From the NCBI GenBank assembly GCA_000508965.1, contig BAHV02000008.1:62001-126000 (forward strand): DNA of 64,000 nt, read 5' to 3'. Each line of letters opens with the position of its first letter. Position 1 is the stretch's first letter. Source of the DNA: Dielma sp000508965 (GTDB lineage: Bacteria; Bacillota_I; Bacilli_A; Erysipelotrichales; Erysipelotrichaceae). The translations under genes were made by a program, and so were the position numbers. Under the pieces are notes generated by a model. It was not told the DNA's origin and did no database searches. It saw nothing but the letters and a program-made list of their open reading frames with translations. Shown here piece after piece: positions 40,877-49,947 of this stretch.

Positions 40877-42501
40877 AGGCTCTTGAGAAATACTTTAAGA
40901 TCATCTGTGTTTTCACAGCAGTTCTGATTTTTTTAAGCGCTTTTAAGCAGTATCCTGTCAAGATGCGTACGGATGTGAAACAGGGATTCAGTTCTTTCGA
41001 AATTGGCTGGACCTGCGAAATGAATAGCATTGAAAGCTTTCCGTATATGATAGAAGGCAATGCAGATACCCTTTGGATATCCAATGAACTGCCTGCCGTA
41101 ACTGAAAATGATTCGCTGATTATCCGCGATTCTTTTAAGGGCCTGCGTGTTACTGTTGATCAACAGCTAATTTATGAATACATGCCGACAATTACGACAT
41201 TCAATAGAATCCGCGGAGATATATATCTTTATATCCCTTTGCAGGAAGCTTACAGCCATCAGAAAATCAGCTTAGAATTAATCGGTGATACACAGATACC
41301 AGGCGGCATTTCAATGATTGCCATTGGTGATGAAGCTGCTCATATGCTGGCGCTGCTTCAGGAAAACGCTGTCAATATCGTTATTTTATTGATGATGCTG
41401 TTGTTTGGCTTAGGTCTTATTGCCGTGGCAGCATATTTAGATTTCAGAAAAAAGACTTATGATTACCGCGTCTTTTTATACCTTGGTGTCTTTACGCTGA
41501 TTTCGGCGGTTTGGCTTTGGATGGATTCACCGGCCTATCATATCAATGAAGCAGATGCCGCTGCTGTTTCACTGCTTTCTTTTATCAGCTTTATGGCAAT
41601 TCCTTTGCCGATTGTAGCTTTTGTTAATGTGATCTGTGTCAAGCAAAAGCGTCTGCTTCAAGTGCTGATTAATATTCTTTATTTGAATTTATTGATTCAG
41701 CCAGTGCTGTATATTTTGAATCTGACTAATTTTATAACACTGCTGCCGCTGACTCACGCGCTGATTGTCGGCTCCGTAGTATGTATGGTCTATGCCTTGA
41801 TCCAGGAAATCAAAACCAGTAATTCAATGATGGCAAAAGGGATTTTAATTGCCTTATCGATTCTGATCGTCTTTTCACTGATTTCCTTAGTTCAGTTTTA
41901 TATTAAACCAATCGTTACCGGCCGTACATCATTCATGTTTGGCTTTATTGCCTTTATTATTTTACTAATTTATTTTTGTATTAAACGAGTGTGGCTGTTA
42001 TATGAACAAAATACGAAACTGGCGCTTTATCATAAGCTGGCCTACAACGATATAATGACAAATGCGAAGAACCGAACTGCTTTTAATGAAAAGATGGCTC
42101 AGCTGATGAAGCTGTCAACGGAATCAATGGCTTTAATGATTCTGGATATCAACAATCTGAAACAAGTAAATGATCAGTATGGTCACCATGAAGGTGATCA
42201 GATGATAATTAATACTTGTCATTGTATTTTTAACGCATTTAATGAAATAGGTGAAGTATACCGTATCGGCGGTGATGAATTCGTGGTTTTAATGCTTAAT
42301 AGGCCTGAGGACCTTACTGTTTATCTCAACCGTTTAGAACAGTTGATACAAAGTTTTAACGCTGATCATCCGCATCCAATATCACTGGCATACGGATGTG
42401 CAGTGGGAAGCAAACAGATAGATATTGAAAATTTGTTTAAACAGGCTGATAAAAATATGTATCAGTGCAAATTTGATCAGAAAGCGCATGGCGGTCTGTA
42501 A
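40873..42501 (+). CDS. Membrane diguanylate cyclase (GGDEF) coupled to malQ
   Basis: The 542-residue protein has an N-terminal membrane anchor (IICVFTAVLIFLSAF), an extracellular domain of about 140 residues, a block of about seven membrane helices (170-375) and a C-terminal GGDEF domain. YRIGGDEFVVL at 464-474 is intact, so it probably makes cyclic di-GMP. I see no RxxD inhibition site just before it. The extracellular part plus seven helices resembles 7TM sensory receptors. Its start overlaps the malQ stop, linking synthesis to alpha-glucan use. Confidence 0.88.
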   Translation: MKALEKYFKIICVFTAVLIFLSAFKQYPVKMRTDVKQGFSSFEIGWTCEMNSIESFPYMIEGNADTLWISNELPAVTENDSLIIRDSFKGLRVTVDQQLIYEYMPTITTFNRIRGDIYLYIPLQEAYSHQKISLELIGDTQIPGGISMIAIGDEAAHMLALLQENAVNIVILLMMLLFGLGLIAVAAYLDFRKKTYDYRVFLYLGVFTLISAVWLWMDSPAYHINEADAAAVSLLSFISFMAIPLPIVAFVNVICVKQKRLLQVLINILYLNLLIQPVLYILNLTNFITLLPLTHALIVGSVVCMVYALIQEIKTSNSMMAKGILIALSILIVFSLISLVQFYIKPIVTGRTSFMFGFIAFIILLIYFCIKRVWLLYEQNTKLALYHKLAYNDIMTNAKNRTAFNEKMAQLMKLSTESMALMILDINNLKQVNDQYGHHEGDQMIINTCHCIFNAFNEIGEVYRIGGDEFVVLMLNRPEDLTVYLNRLEQLIQSFNADHPHPISLAYGCAVGSKQIDIENLFKQADKNMYQCKFDQKAHGGL

Positions 42502-42508
42502 ATAATCT

Positions 42509-42538
42509 AAAAAGGTGTGTGTGTTCGCACTCCTTTTT
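42509..42538 (+). terminator. Terminator of the malQ-cyclase operon
   Basis: AAAAAGG (42509-42515) pairs with CCTTTTT (42532-42538); inner GTG/CAC pairs extend the stem. Confidence 0.65.
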
Positions 42539-42548
42539 AGCATAGAAA

Positions 42549-42568
42549 AAGCATCCCATAGGATGCTT
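42549..42568 (-). terminator. Terminator of glgP
   Basis: On the minus strand AAGCATCC-TATG-GGATGCTT is followed by TTTC. It overlaps the glgP stop codon at 42567-42569. Confidence 0.75.
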
Positions 42569-44828
42569 AAAGTTTCCAGATGTCCTGATTATACTGTGCG
42601 ATAGTACGATCAGAAGAGAAGAACCCGGCTTTTGCGATATTAACAAGCATTTTCTTTGTCCATTCTTCATGCTTTTCATAATCAGCGAGGCAGCGGTCTT
42701 TTTCCGCGATATAGGCATTTAGATCAAGCAGCGTCATGAACCAATCCTTGTTGATTAATTCCTGCTGCAGCTGTCTTAAAATCTTTCTGGAACCGATGCT
42801 GCATAATTCTTTTGAAACGATAAAGTCCACACACTGTTTGATATGCGAATCCTGCTTGTAGATTTTCTTGCTGATATAATCATGGTTCTGATAGTGAGCG
42901 ATAACTTGTTCACTGCTTTCACCAAAGGTATAAATATTCTGTTCGCCAACCAGTTCAGCGATTTCCACATTCGCGCCATCGGCTGTACCCAATGTAACAG
43001 CGCCATTCAGCATGAATTTCATGTTGCCGGTACCGCTGGCTTCCTTGCTTGCCAATGAAATCTGTTCTGAAATATCGCAGGCCGGAATTAGTTTTTCAGC
43101 CAGTGTCACATTGTAGTTTTCAACCATGACAATCTTGAGATAGGGAGCTACATCAGGATCTTTGGCAATAAATTCAGACAGACAGAGAATCAGATGAATG
43201 ATATCCTTGGCAATGATATATGCAGGTGCTGCCTTAGCACCGAAAATCATCGTGATTGGACGGGCCGGTAATTTGCCGGCTTTAATTTCAAAATATTTAT
43301 GAATAATATAAAGCGCGTTCATCTGTTGGCGTTTATATTCATGCAGACGCTTGATTTGAATACAGAAGACAGACTCTGAATCAAGGTCAATATTCTGTGT
43401 TTTTTTAAGCATCTGTGCCAATTGCTTCTTTTTAGTCTGTTTGATAGCGGCCAGCTCATCGAGGCATTGTTTATTATCCTTGAATGTCAGCAATTGTTCC
43501 AGCTTGGCGGCATCTTTCTTATACTCACTGCCAATCCATTGATTCAGCCATTGATCCAATTCAGGGTTGCAGGCATAAAGCCAGCGTCTGAAGGTAATAC
43601 CGTTCGTCTTATTATTGAACTTCTCAGGATAAATCTGATAGAAAGGCTTTAATTCAGTCTTTTTTAAGATTTCCGTATGAATGGCTGCTACCCCATTAAC
43701 CGAATATCCATAATGAATATCAATATGCGCCATATGCACTGAATCAGCATCATCAAGTATAGCAACGCTTGGATCATCATAATGAGCTTTAACTCTTTGA
43801 TCCAATGCTTCAATGATCGGCATGAGATGCGGTACCGCTTCTTCTAAAAAGCGGCGCGGCCATGTCTCTAAAGCTTCAGCAAGTATCGTATGATTTGTAT
43901 AGGCACATGTTTTAGAAGTAATCGCAATCGCTTCATCCAAGTCAATTCCCTCAAGCATCAGCAGGCGGATCAATTCCGGAATTACCAATGTCGGGTGGGT
44001 ATCATTAATCTGAATCGTCACAAATTCATTGAGTTTATGAAGATCAAGACCTTCCTTCTTGGCATTCATTAAGATGTATTGAGCGCCATTGCTGACCATG
44101 AAATACTGCTGATAAATACGCAGCATTCTGCCTGCCTCATCAGAATCATCAGGATAGAGGAAAAGCGTCAGATTACGCAGGAGATTTCCCTTATCAAAAT
44201 CAATGCCGTCATGGACGATGCTTTCATCAACTTTTTGTATATCAAAAAGATGCAGCTGATTTTTGCCATTCTCATAACCGACAACATCAATATCGTAAAG
44301 CTTGGAATCTAAGGAGAATCCTCCAAAGGGTACGGTGAAAGTAACCTCACGTTCACGCAGCCAGCTGTCTTTTTCAATCCATGGATTGATTTCTTCTTTT
44401 TGCTGATGATTAACAAACTGCTGCTTAAATAAACCAAAATGGTAACAGAGACCGATACCGTCACCCGCTAAGCCAAGGGTAGCGACAGAATCTAGAAAAC
44501 AAGCGGCAAGCCGTCCCAAGCCGCCGTTGCCGAGCGATGGTTCAGGTTCGATTTCCTCAATTTCAGCTAATGAACGGCCATGGCTTTCTAACAATGTCTT
44601 TGCTTCATCATAGAGATTCAGATTAATTAAATTGTTAGAGAGCAGCTTGCCGATCAGAAATTCAGCGGATATATAATAAAGCTTTTTCTTGCCTTGAATG
44701 ATTGGCGTGTCAGCTAAACGCTGTTTAAGCACGCTCAATAAGGCATAATAATATTGTTTATTACTGGCTTCTTCAAAGCTGGTAGAAGCCTTTTCAAAAA
44801 GATCATTTAATTGTTTTTCAAGTGTCAT
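42567..44828 (-). CDS. glgP: Glycogen/maltodextrin phosphorylase
   Basis: The start is the ATG at 44828 after GAGGGG; a TTG two codons upstream is less likely. The 753-residue protein is a GT35 phosphorylase: EPSLGNGGLGRLAACFLDS near the start, GYSVNGVAAIHTEILK, KFNNKTNGITFRRWL, FCIQIKRLHEYKRQQMNALY, and the pyridoxal-phosphate region SGTGNMKFMLNGAVTLGTAD. It releases glucose-1-phosphate from alpha-glucans with phosphate. It converges with the malQ operon, and the two activities complement each other. Confidence 0.95.
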   Translation of the reverse strand: MTLEKQLNDLFEKASTSFEEASNKQYYYALLSVLKQRLADTPIIQGKKKLYYISAEFLIGKLLSNNLINLNLYDEAKTLLESHGRSLAEIEEIEPEPSLGNGGLGRLAACFLDSVATLGLAGDGIGLCYHFGLFKQQFVNHQQKEEINPWIEKDSWLREREVTFTVPFGGFSLDSKLYDIDVVGYENGKNQLHLFDIQKVDESIVHDGIDFDKGNLLRNLTLFLYPDDSDEAGRMLRIYQQYFMVSNGAQYILMNAKKEGLDLHKLNEFVTIQINDTHPTLVIPELIRLLMLEGIDLDEAIAITSKTCAYTNHTILAEALETWPRRFLEEAVPHLMPIIEALDQRVKAHYDDPSVAILDDADSVHMAHIDIHYGYSVNGVAAIHTEILKKTELKPFYQIYPEKFNNKTNGITFRRWLYACNPELDQWLNQWIGSEYKKDAAKLEQLLTFKDNKQCLDELAAIKQTKKKQLAQMLKKTQNIDLDSESVFCIQIKRLHEYKRQQMNALYIIHKYFEIKAGKLPARPITMIFGAKAAPAYIIAKDIIHLILCLSEFIAKDPDVAPYLKIVMVENYNVTLAEKLIPACDISEQISLASKEASGTGNMKFMLNGAVTLGTADGANVEIAELVGEQNIYTFGESSEQVIAHYQNHDYISKKIYKQDSHIKQCVDFIVSKELCSIGSRKILRQLQQELINKDWFMTLLDLNAYIAEKDRCLADYEKHEEWTKKMLVNIAKAGFFSSDRTIAQYNQDIWKL

Positions 44829-44851
44829 GTTCAACCCCTCTTACTGCAATC

Positions 44852-44880
44852 AGTATAACAAGAGCGGCCCTCTTTCGCAA
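44852..44880 (-). promoter_or_regulatory. glgP promoter
   Basis: On the minus strand TTGCGA and TATACT are 17 bases apart, ending about 23 bases before the ATG. The spacer contains a near-palindrome AGAGGGCCGCTCT, a possible operator. Confidence 0.65.
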
Positions 44881-44907
44881 GTAAATTAGCGGTTAATCAG
44901 CCTTACC

Positions 44908-45333
44908 TCAGTGCATAGTAACGCGTTTATCCCAAATAACACCGGCAGTGAGAATCAAAAGACCGCATAAACGGAAAAAGGACAAGGATCGTAAAAGCAA
45001 TAAATCCAGCAGAGCAGAACCAAAGAGCTGTCCGATCAGCAGCAGTGTTGTTGATTGAAACAGATTCATATGCTTCAGTGAGGTCACGTTGATGATCAGT
45101 GCCAGCAAGCCGCAGACACCGCCCAGATAGAGCCAAAACGGGGCTGACAGAAAGCTTTCGGCATTCACATAAGCCGGATTTAAAAACAGAAAGAGCAGCA
45201 AGGAAAGCAGGGAAGCTGTGAGATAGTTAATCAGCGATCCGCAGGCTGTCCCCAGATAGGTAGCTGCCTGATAATTGATTGTTTTCGATATGACATTGAT
45301 GCAGCCAAGCAGAAAAGCAAGTATGATATACAT
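44908..45333 (-). CDS. YdcZ/DUF606-type membrane protein, second of pair
   Basis: The 141-residue protein has five hydrophobic segments and the DUF606 look: YIILAFLLGCINVISKTIN, AATYLGTACGSLINYLTASL and LLIGQLFGSALLDLLLL. DUF606 proteins are half-size relatives of DMT transporters. It lies ten bases after a similar gene, and such pairs are thought to work as heterodimers. It is opposite to a Crp/Fnr regulator. Substrate is unknown. Confidence 0.8.
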   Translation of the reverse strand: MYIILAFLLGCINVISKTINYQAATYLGTACGSLINYLTASLLSLLLFLFLNPAYVNAESFLSAPFWLYLGGVCGLLALIINVTSLKHMNLFQSTTLLLIGQLFGSALLDLLLLRSLSFFRLCGLLILTAGVIWDKRVTMH

Positions 45334-45343
45334 AAAGTACCTC

Positions 45344-45763
45344 CTAATTAATCAGCACGATTACCAGTCCGCAAAGAATCATCAGCAGGCATGGTATCCG
45401 CTTTTTATCAAAGCGCAGCTTCGGTAAATGAAAAGCACCGGTATGATCAATCACTATAGAACAGAAAATCTGACCGGTAATTGACAGACAGGTTGTTAAT
45501 GCGGCACCGATTACACTCACACTGACACTGGTAAAAGCCACCAGCACCAAGCCGAATATCCCGGCACTGTACAGATACCAAGGCATTGGATAAAGACGAA
45601 TCCTTTCTTTTTTGATAAGTAAATAAATAAGCAGCATAACAGCGCCGATACAATGAACAATCAGGCTTGTTCCATAAGTTCCGATGTAATTGCTGAGCAA
45701 GCCGTTAAAGCTTTGCATACATGCCAGCAGCAAGCCGGCGATAAATACTAAAAAATAAATCAT
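45344..45763 (-). CDS. YdcZ/DUF606-type membrane protein, first of pair
   Basis: The 139-residue product is homologous in layout to the next gene. It has FLVFIAGLLLACMQSFNGLLS at the start, then SNYIGTYGTSLIVHCIGAVM and LTTCLSITGQIFCSIVID, all typical of DUF606. The ribosome binding site is GGGGAGGTTATGCC. It is divergent from the Crp/Fnr regulator across a 90-base region containing a long palindrome, so it is probably controlled by that regulator. Confidence 0.82.
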   Translation of the reverse strand: MIYFLVFIAGLLLACMQSFNGLLSNYIGTYGTSLIVHCIGAVMLLIYLLIKKERIRLYPMPWYLYSAGIFGLVLVAFTSVSVSVIGAALTTCLSITGQIFCSIVIDHTGAFHLPKLRFDKKRIPCLLMILCGLVIVLIN

Positions 45764-45814
45764 GGCATAACCTCCCCTTTGCTGAGTCTAATTTAACATA
45801 AGGGGCTTGCAACT

Positions 45815-45836
45815 AACTATGACATATGACATAGTT
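45815..45836. promoter_or_regulatory. Palindromic operator between DUF606 pair and Crp/Fnr gene
   Basis: AACTATG and CATAGTT flank a central CATATG with single bases between (45815-45836). The symmetry and length fit a Crp/Fnr-type dimer site. It lies 17 bases before the regulator start, so it probably mediates autoregulation. Confidence 0.65.
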
Positions 45837-45853
45837 AAAGAAAGAGGTGTTTT

Positions 45854-46558
45854 ATGATAATTATAAATGATGAGAAATTGAAACAGCAGTTGGTTGAATC
45901 TGTGCATCTTGATCAATCCTTGCCGTCAGAAGTCTGCGCGCAAATGAAGCTTTGTCAGTTTGAAGCTCATGAATATATCTGTAATGAATTTGAACCCTTA
46001 GCTAATCTTTATTTTATGCTTAAGGGAAAATGCATGGTTACCAAACTGCTCAGCAGCGGCAAACGAAATTTAATCAGTTTTTATGAAGGCTTTACTTTGT
46101 TTGGGGAGATTGAACTGATTGAAAATACTATGGCATCATGCAGTGTTGAAGTGCTTGAATCAGCACTATGTCTGATGATCCCCCATGAACCATGCCGCAA
46201 AATATTACTTGCAGATATTCATTTCATGAATCGCTTATGTAACTTTTTCACACAAAAAATGCGCCATCACGATCATAACACCTCAATCACTCAGCACTGT
46301 ACCACTGAAGAAAAACTGGCCGGTTATATCATCTCAACGCAAAGAAATCGCCGATTCAGAGAAAATCATACTCAGCTGGCAGAATACCTTGGCTGCAGTC
46401 ATCGTCAGCTGCTGCGCGCGCTAAAGCAATTTTGTCTGCGTGGCTGGCTGAAAAAAACAGACGCTGGTTATCAGCTGATATGCTTGAATGAATTAAAAAC
46501 GGCGGCTAATGATATTTATATGCTGGATAATGAAACAGCTAAAATATTTATAGGATGA
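45854..46558 (+). CDS. Crp/Fnr-family transcriptional regulator (YeiL-like)
   Basis: The 234-residue protein has a cyclic-nucleotide-binding-like beta roll (LYFMLKGKCMVTKLLSSGKR, ISFYEGFTLFGEIELIEN) and a C-terminal helix-turn-helix (HTQLAEYLGCSHRQLLRALK). There is no N-terminal cysteine cluster, so it is not an iron-sulfur FNR. The general look is closest to YeiL-type regulators next to transport genes. It is divergent from the DUF606 pair and is followed by a terminator. Confidence 0.85.
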   Translation: MIIINDEKLKQQLVESVHLDQSLPSEVCAQMKLCQFEAHEYICNEFEPLANLYFMLKGKCMVTKLLSSGKRNLISFYEGFTLFGEIELIENTMASCSVEVLESALCLMIPHEPCRKILLADIHFMNRLCNFFTQKMRHHDHNTSITQHCTTEEKLAGYIISTQRNRRFRENHTQLAEYLGCSHRQLLRALKQFCLRGWLKKTDAGYQLICLNELKTAANDIYMLDNETAKIFIG

Positions 46559-46570
46559 TAAGTAAAAATG

Positions 46571-46594
46571 ACGCTCTGTGATGAGCGTTTTTTT
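46571..46594 (+). terminator. Terminator of the Crp/Fnr gene
   Basis: ACGCTC (46571-46576) pairs with GAGCGT (46583-46588), followed by a run of T. Confidence 0.75.
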
Positions 46595-46746
46595 ATGTAG
46601 TATCTCTAAGTAAGCTGATGAATTGTCATATTCAAAATATTCATGATAATTTGGATATTAATGGGCTGAATTTGGCGCAAAGAGTATATTATAATTCAAA
46701 AAATTCTAAATATTCAAAAATATATAAGAAAATATGAATAAAATGG

Positions 46747-46774
46747 TTGACGTACCCATAAAACACGCTATAAT
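46747..46774 (+). promoter_or_regulatory. Promoter of the mannose-type PTS operon 1
   Basis: TTGACG (46747-46752) and TATAAT (46769-46774) are 16 bases apart. The expected start of transcription at about 46781 is just before a cre site. Confidence 0.78.
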
Positions 46775-46785
46775 GAAATTGTAAG

Positions 46786-46799
46786 TGATAACGCTTTCA
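46786..46799. promoter_or_regulatory. cre site (CcpA operator)
   Basis: TGATAACGCTTTCA fits the cre consensus TGWNANCGNTNWCA at every defined position. It lies just downstream of the predicted transcription start, the position where CcpA blocks transcription, so glucose repression of the operon is expected. Confidence 0.85.
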
Positions 46800-46866
46800 C
46801 AAAAGGAGGGCTGAGGACGAAGCGTTATGCCAACAATCGATATTAAAAAAAGAAAGGGGTTAATTC

Positions 46867-47367
46867 ATGATTACTCATTATCGCGTTGACATGCGAGTGG
46901 TGCATGGACAAACGACAACGATTTTAAAAAAATCTTTCCCATTGAATCGAATTATTGTAATTGATGATGAAATTGCGAAGGATAAATACATGGTCAGTCT
47001 TTATTCAAGTACCGTATCCAGTGATATTAAGGTGCATATTCTGGATCTTCAAAAGGGCTTTGACAATTTAAAGAAAGCTGAAGATTCACAGCTTAATTAT
47101 TTTGTTATTTTTAAAACACCAATTACCGTTAAACGGCTGTTGGAAAAGGGGTATGTATTTAAGGGGCCGATTACGATCGGTCAGCAGTTTATCAGAGATA
47201 ACGCACCAAAGTATTTGAATTCGGTAGGCAGTACGGAAGAAGAATGGGAAGCCATTCAATATGCCCACGATGCGGGTGCTGAAGTTATTTTTGATCCTAG
47301 CTGTAAGTTTGAAAATATTTCATTTGATGAAGCCAAGAAGAAGTACGAAAGCGTACATCAGGGCTAG
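46867..47367 (+). CDS. PTS mannose-family EIIB
   Basis: The 166-residue protein has the mannose EIIB opening YRVDMRVVHGQTTTI, with the phosphorylated His near residue 14. It continues with IIVIDDEIAKDKYMVSLY and FKGPITIGQ. The stretch after HGQ differs from the usual VxxxW form, so the substrate may be unusual. The ribosome binding site is AAAGGGGTTAATTC. It is followed by EIIC and EIID genes in order. Confidence 0.88.
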   Translation: MITHYRVDMRVVHGQTTTILKKSFPLNRIIVIDDEIAKDKYMVSLYSSTVSSDIKVHILDLQKGFDNLKKAEDSQLNYFVIFKTPITVKRLLEKGYVFKGPITIGQQFIRDNAPKYLNSVGSTEEEWEAIQYAHDAGAEVIFDPSCKFENISFDEAKKKYESVHQG

Positions 47368-47382
47368 AAAGGGAGTTCAATC

Positions 47383-48171
47383 ATGTTTATCATTCAATGT
47401 ATCCTTATTGGTATATTAACTACGTTTGCTTCTTCCGGGTCGGCACCAATTGGTGGCTATCCGCTCAAATATTTATTCCAGCGTCCGTTTATCGGCGGTC
47501 TGTTATGCGGTATTATTCTTGGCGATATTCAAAAGGGTGTTATTATCGGCTGCGCTATGCAGCTGGTTTATATCGGTTATTTCCAAGTCGGCGGTGTTGG
47601 TTCAATGGATATGGGTATTATCTCCTTCCCATGTGTAGCCATCGCCATTGCTTCAAATATTGATACGACAGCAGCTATCGCACTGGCAACTGGTCTGGCA
47701 ACGGTTTTCACATCCATTGACTCAGTGGTACGGCTTGTCTGTGTACAGTTTGGTGAAATGATGAAGAATGCGGCTGCGGAAGGTAACTGGAAGAAGTTTA
47801 CTTGGGGTTATGTCGGCCTGCCAACTATTTTCTATTTGCTGGAGCGCGGGGTGCCAAGCTTCCTGTTAGTTTATTTCGGTACAGCTGCCGTTGATGCTTT
47901 ATTAGCAATTATGCCGGCATCTTTAATGACTGCCTTTGCAGCCGTCGCAACCGTCCTGCCAGCCATTGGTATGGCAGCTTTGATGGGTTATCTGGTAGAA
48001 GATATTTGGGGCATTGTTTTCTTCCTGTTCGGCTTTGCCTGCTATGTATATTTAGGTTTAAGCACAACGGCAATCATTTTCCCGGCAATAGTTGTGGCTT
48101 ACTTATATTATCGAACGATGAATAAAGGCGCTAAGCCATCAGAAATTGATGAAAGCGAGGAAATCATATAA
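47383..48171 (+). CDS. PTS mannose-family EIIC
   Basis: This 262-residue membrane protein has the EIIC (ManY-like) layout: FASSGSAPIGGYPL, RPFIGGLLCGIILGDIQKGVIIG and AMQLVYIGYFQVGGVGSMDMG. These match the typical substrate-binding region of this family. It shares one base (TAATG) with the EIID gene. Together with EIID it forms the transmembrane channel. Confidence 0.92.
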   Translation: MFIIQCILIGILTTFASSGSAPIGGYPLKYLFQRPFIGGLLCGIILGDIQKGVIIGCAMQLVYIGYFQVGGVGSMDMGIISFPCVAIAIASNIDTTAAIALATGLATVFTSIDSVVRLVCVQFGEMMKNAAAEGNWKKFTWGYVGLPTIFYLLERGVPSFLLVYFGTAAVDALLAIMPASLMTAFAAVATVLPAIGMAALMGYLVEDIWGIVFFLFGFACYVYLGLSTTAIIFPAIVVAYLYYRTMNKGAKPSEIDESEEII

Positions 48172-48989
48172 TGGCAACAATCAGAAAAGAAGCGCTCAGT
48201 AAGAAAGAGCAGAATCAATTATATACGCGTTATTTATTATATGGCTGCCCAGGGGTTGATGCGGTATACCTGCAAGGTAAGAGCTGGCCTTGGTGGCTGC
48301 TGCCGTTCTATAAAAAGTTTTATGATCAAGAGGGAATTACCGAGAATATCATGCGTCATTTCACTTGGTACAACACCGAGCCGATTGCCGGATCACTGAT
48401 TTTTGGTATCGTATTGGGTCTTGAAGAAGAAAAAGCAATCACCGGGGATGTTGACCCTGAAATGATTACTGCCATTAAATCCGGTTTAATGGGGCCGGTT
48501 GCCGGTATTGGTGATTCATTGATTCAGGCGACGTTGATTCCGATTCTGATTACTTTAACGATTGCTATCAGCGGTGAAAGCGGCAGTCCATTGGGGCCTA
48601 TTTTCTATACCGTTGCTTTGCTGGCAATAATTCTTGTATTTGGTAAAGTGCTTTTCAATAATGGTTATCGATTAGGAAAAAAATCATTAGAATTCTTCGG
48701 CAATGCGGGTATCAGTGATATTACGAAGGCAGTCGGTGTATTTGGTTTAATCGTTGTTGGCTGTCTGTCAGCATCAAGAGTTAAATTCGCGCTGAAGCTG
48801 GCGTTTGAAAATAATGGTGAACAAGTATTATTCTCTGATATGCTGAATCAGATATTCCCTAATTTGTTAAGTCTTTTGCTGATCCTGCTGTTTTATTATC
48901 TGCTTAAAATAAAGAAAGTTAAAATGCAGACGCTTTTCTATGTTGTCATGGCAGCGGTGATTGCCCTCTCATTGCTGGGTATTGTCTAA
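48171..48989 (+). CDS. PTS mannose-family EIID
   Basis: The 272-residue product has EIID (ManZ-like) landmarks: RYLLYGCPGVDAVYLQGKSW, a HFTWYNTEPIAGSLIFGIVL segment and IKSGLMGPVAGIGDSLIQAT, followed by C-terminal membrane helices. EIID occurs only in mannose-family transporters and is needed for transport. Its start overlaps the EIIC stop. The EIIA of this system is encoded further downstream at 52172. Confidence 0.92.
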   Translation: MATIRKEALSKKEQNQLYTRYLLYGCPGVDAVYLQGKSWPWWLLPFYKKFYDQEGITENIMRHFTWYNTEPIAGSLIFGIVLGLEEEKAITGDVDPEMITAIKSGLMGPVAGIGDSLIQATLIPILITLTIAISGESGSPLGPIFYTVALLAIILVFGKVLFNNGYRLGKKSLEFFGNAGISDITKAVGVFGLIVVGCLSASRVKFALKLAFENNGEQVLFSDMLNQIFPNLLSLLLILLFYYLLKIKKVKMQTLFYVVMAAVIALSLLGIV

Positions 48990-49010
48990 GTTTGATCCGA
49001 GGGTGAGGAA

Positions 49011-49946
49011 ATGAAAAAAATCTATCACGTCGAGCCTGTACTGGAATCCTTTGTCTGGGCAGGTGATAAAATTACTGAATATTATGGCTATCATACGACG
49101 ATGACAAAGGTGGGGCAGGCATATCATGTCATCGCCCTGCCTGATCACCTTGACAATATGATCAGTGAAACTAAGGAGCATTTATCAGTTTTCTATAAGC
49201 GTCACCCTGAACTGTTTGACTGCCGGTATCCGATTTTCCCAATTCGTATGGCTACCTCATGCGGACAGGGACTGATGTCTTATCATCTGCATCCCAATGA
49301 TGAATATGCGTGGCAGCATGAACACTGCCGCGGCAAGGTATCCGGCGGGGTTGCCATTTTAGAGAAGCCAAATGAAATAGTTTATAAACGTATGGGACAT
49401 ACCGCTAAAACAATTGAGGAATTTAAAGAACTGTTTGAAAAGCGGGATTTTGATACTTTGCTTCAGCGTGTAGAAGTGAAACCAAATCAGTTTTTAAATA
49501 CACCGGCTGGGGTAATTCACAGCGGCGGCGGTTCTGAAACGATGAGCGTGGTATTCTCAACCAATTCAGATATTACATACCGCATGTATGATTATGAACG
49601 CAATGATCCCAAAAGACCCTTGCATCTGAAACAAGCTTTTGAATGCTTGAATATGCCGGAAACAGATTTAAAACCGCACGATATCATTGATGAAAAACTA
49701 CCGGGTATGATCATTCATCATTATTATTCCAAGCCCAATGAATATACTGCCAAAGGCTTTACCGTCAACGGTGAAGGAACCTATGAATCGGATCAGTTTC
49801 TCTTTATCCTCTGTGTGAAAGGACAGGGAATGATACATGATACCGTCATCCGCAAGGGTGAAACCCTATTTATTCCTGCTCATTTTGGACCTTTTGTATT
49901 AAACGGTGAAATGGAATGTATGAGTATTTCTTATATTGAGGAATAA
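49011..49946 (+). CDS. Class I mannose-6-phosphate isomerase-like cupin
   Basis: The 311-residue protein has a cupin fold with a metal site: YHLHPNDEYAWQHEH supplies His and Glu ligands, and FLNTPAGVIHSGGGSETM supplies the other His. It resembles class I mannose-6-phosphate isomerases but has a different N-terminus and no obvious helical insertion. It may interconvert an aldose phosphate and a ketose phosphate. It is preceded by GGGTGAGGAA and followed immediately by the phosphotriesterase-family gene. Confidence 0.78.
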   Translation: MKKIYHVEPVLESFVWAGDKITEYYGYHTTMTKVGQAYHVIALPDHLDNMISETKEHLSVFYKRHPELFDCRYPIFPIRMATSCGQGLMSYHLHPNDEYAWQHEHCRGKVSGGVAILEKPNEIVYKRMGHTAKTIEEFKELFEKRDFDTLLQRVEVKPNQFLNTPAGVIHSGGGSETMSVVFSTNSDITYRMYDYERNDPKRPLHLKQAFECLNMPETDLKPHDIIDEKLPGMIIHHYYSKPNEYTAKGFTVNGEGTYESDQFLFILCVKGQGMIHDTVIRKGETLFIPAHFGPFVLNGEMECMSISYIEE

Positions 49947-49947
49947 T

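Noticed and set aside
42843..44312. Several + strand open frames opposite glgP
   Set aside because: They mirror the strongly conserved phosphorylase on the other strand, lack ribosome binding sites and show no protein family.
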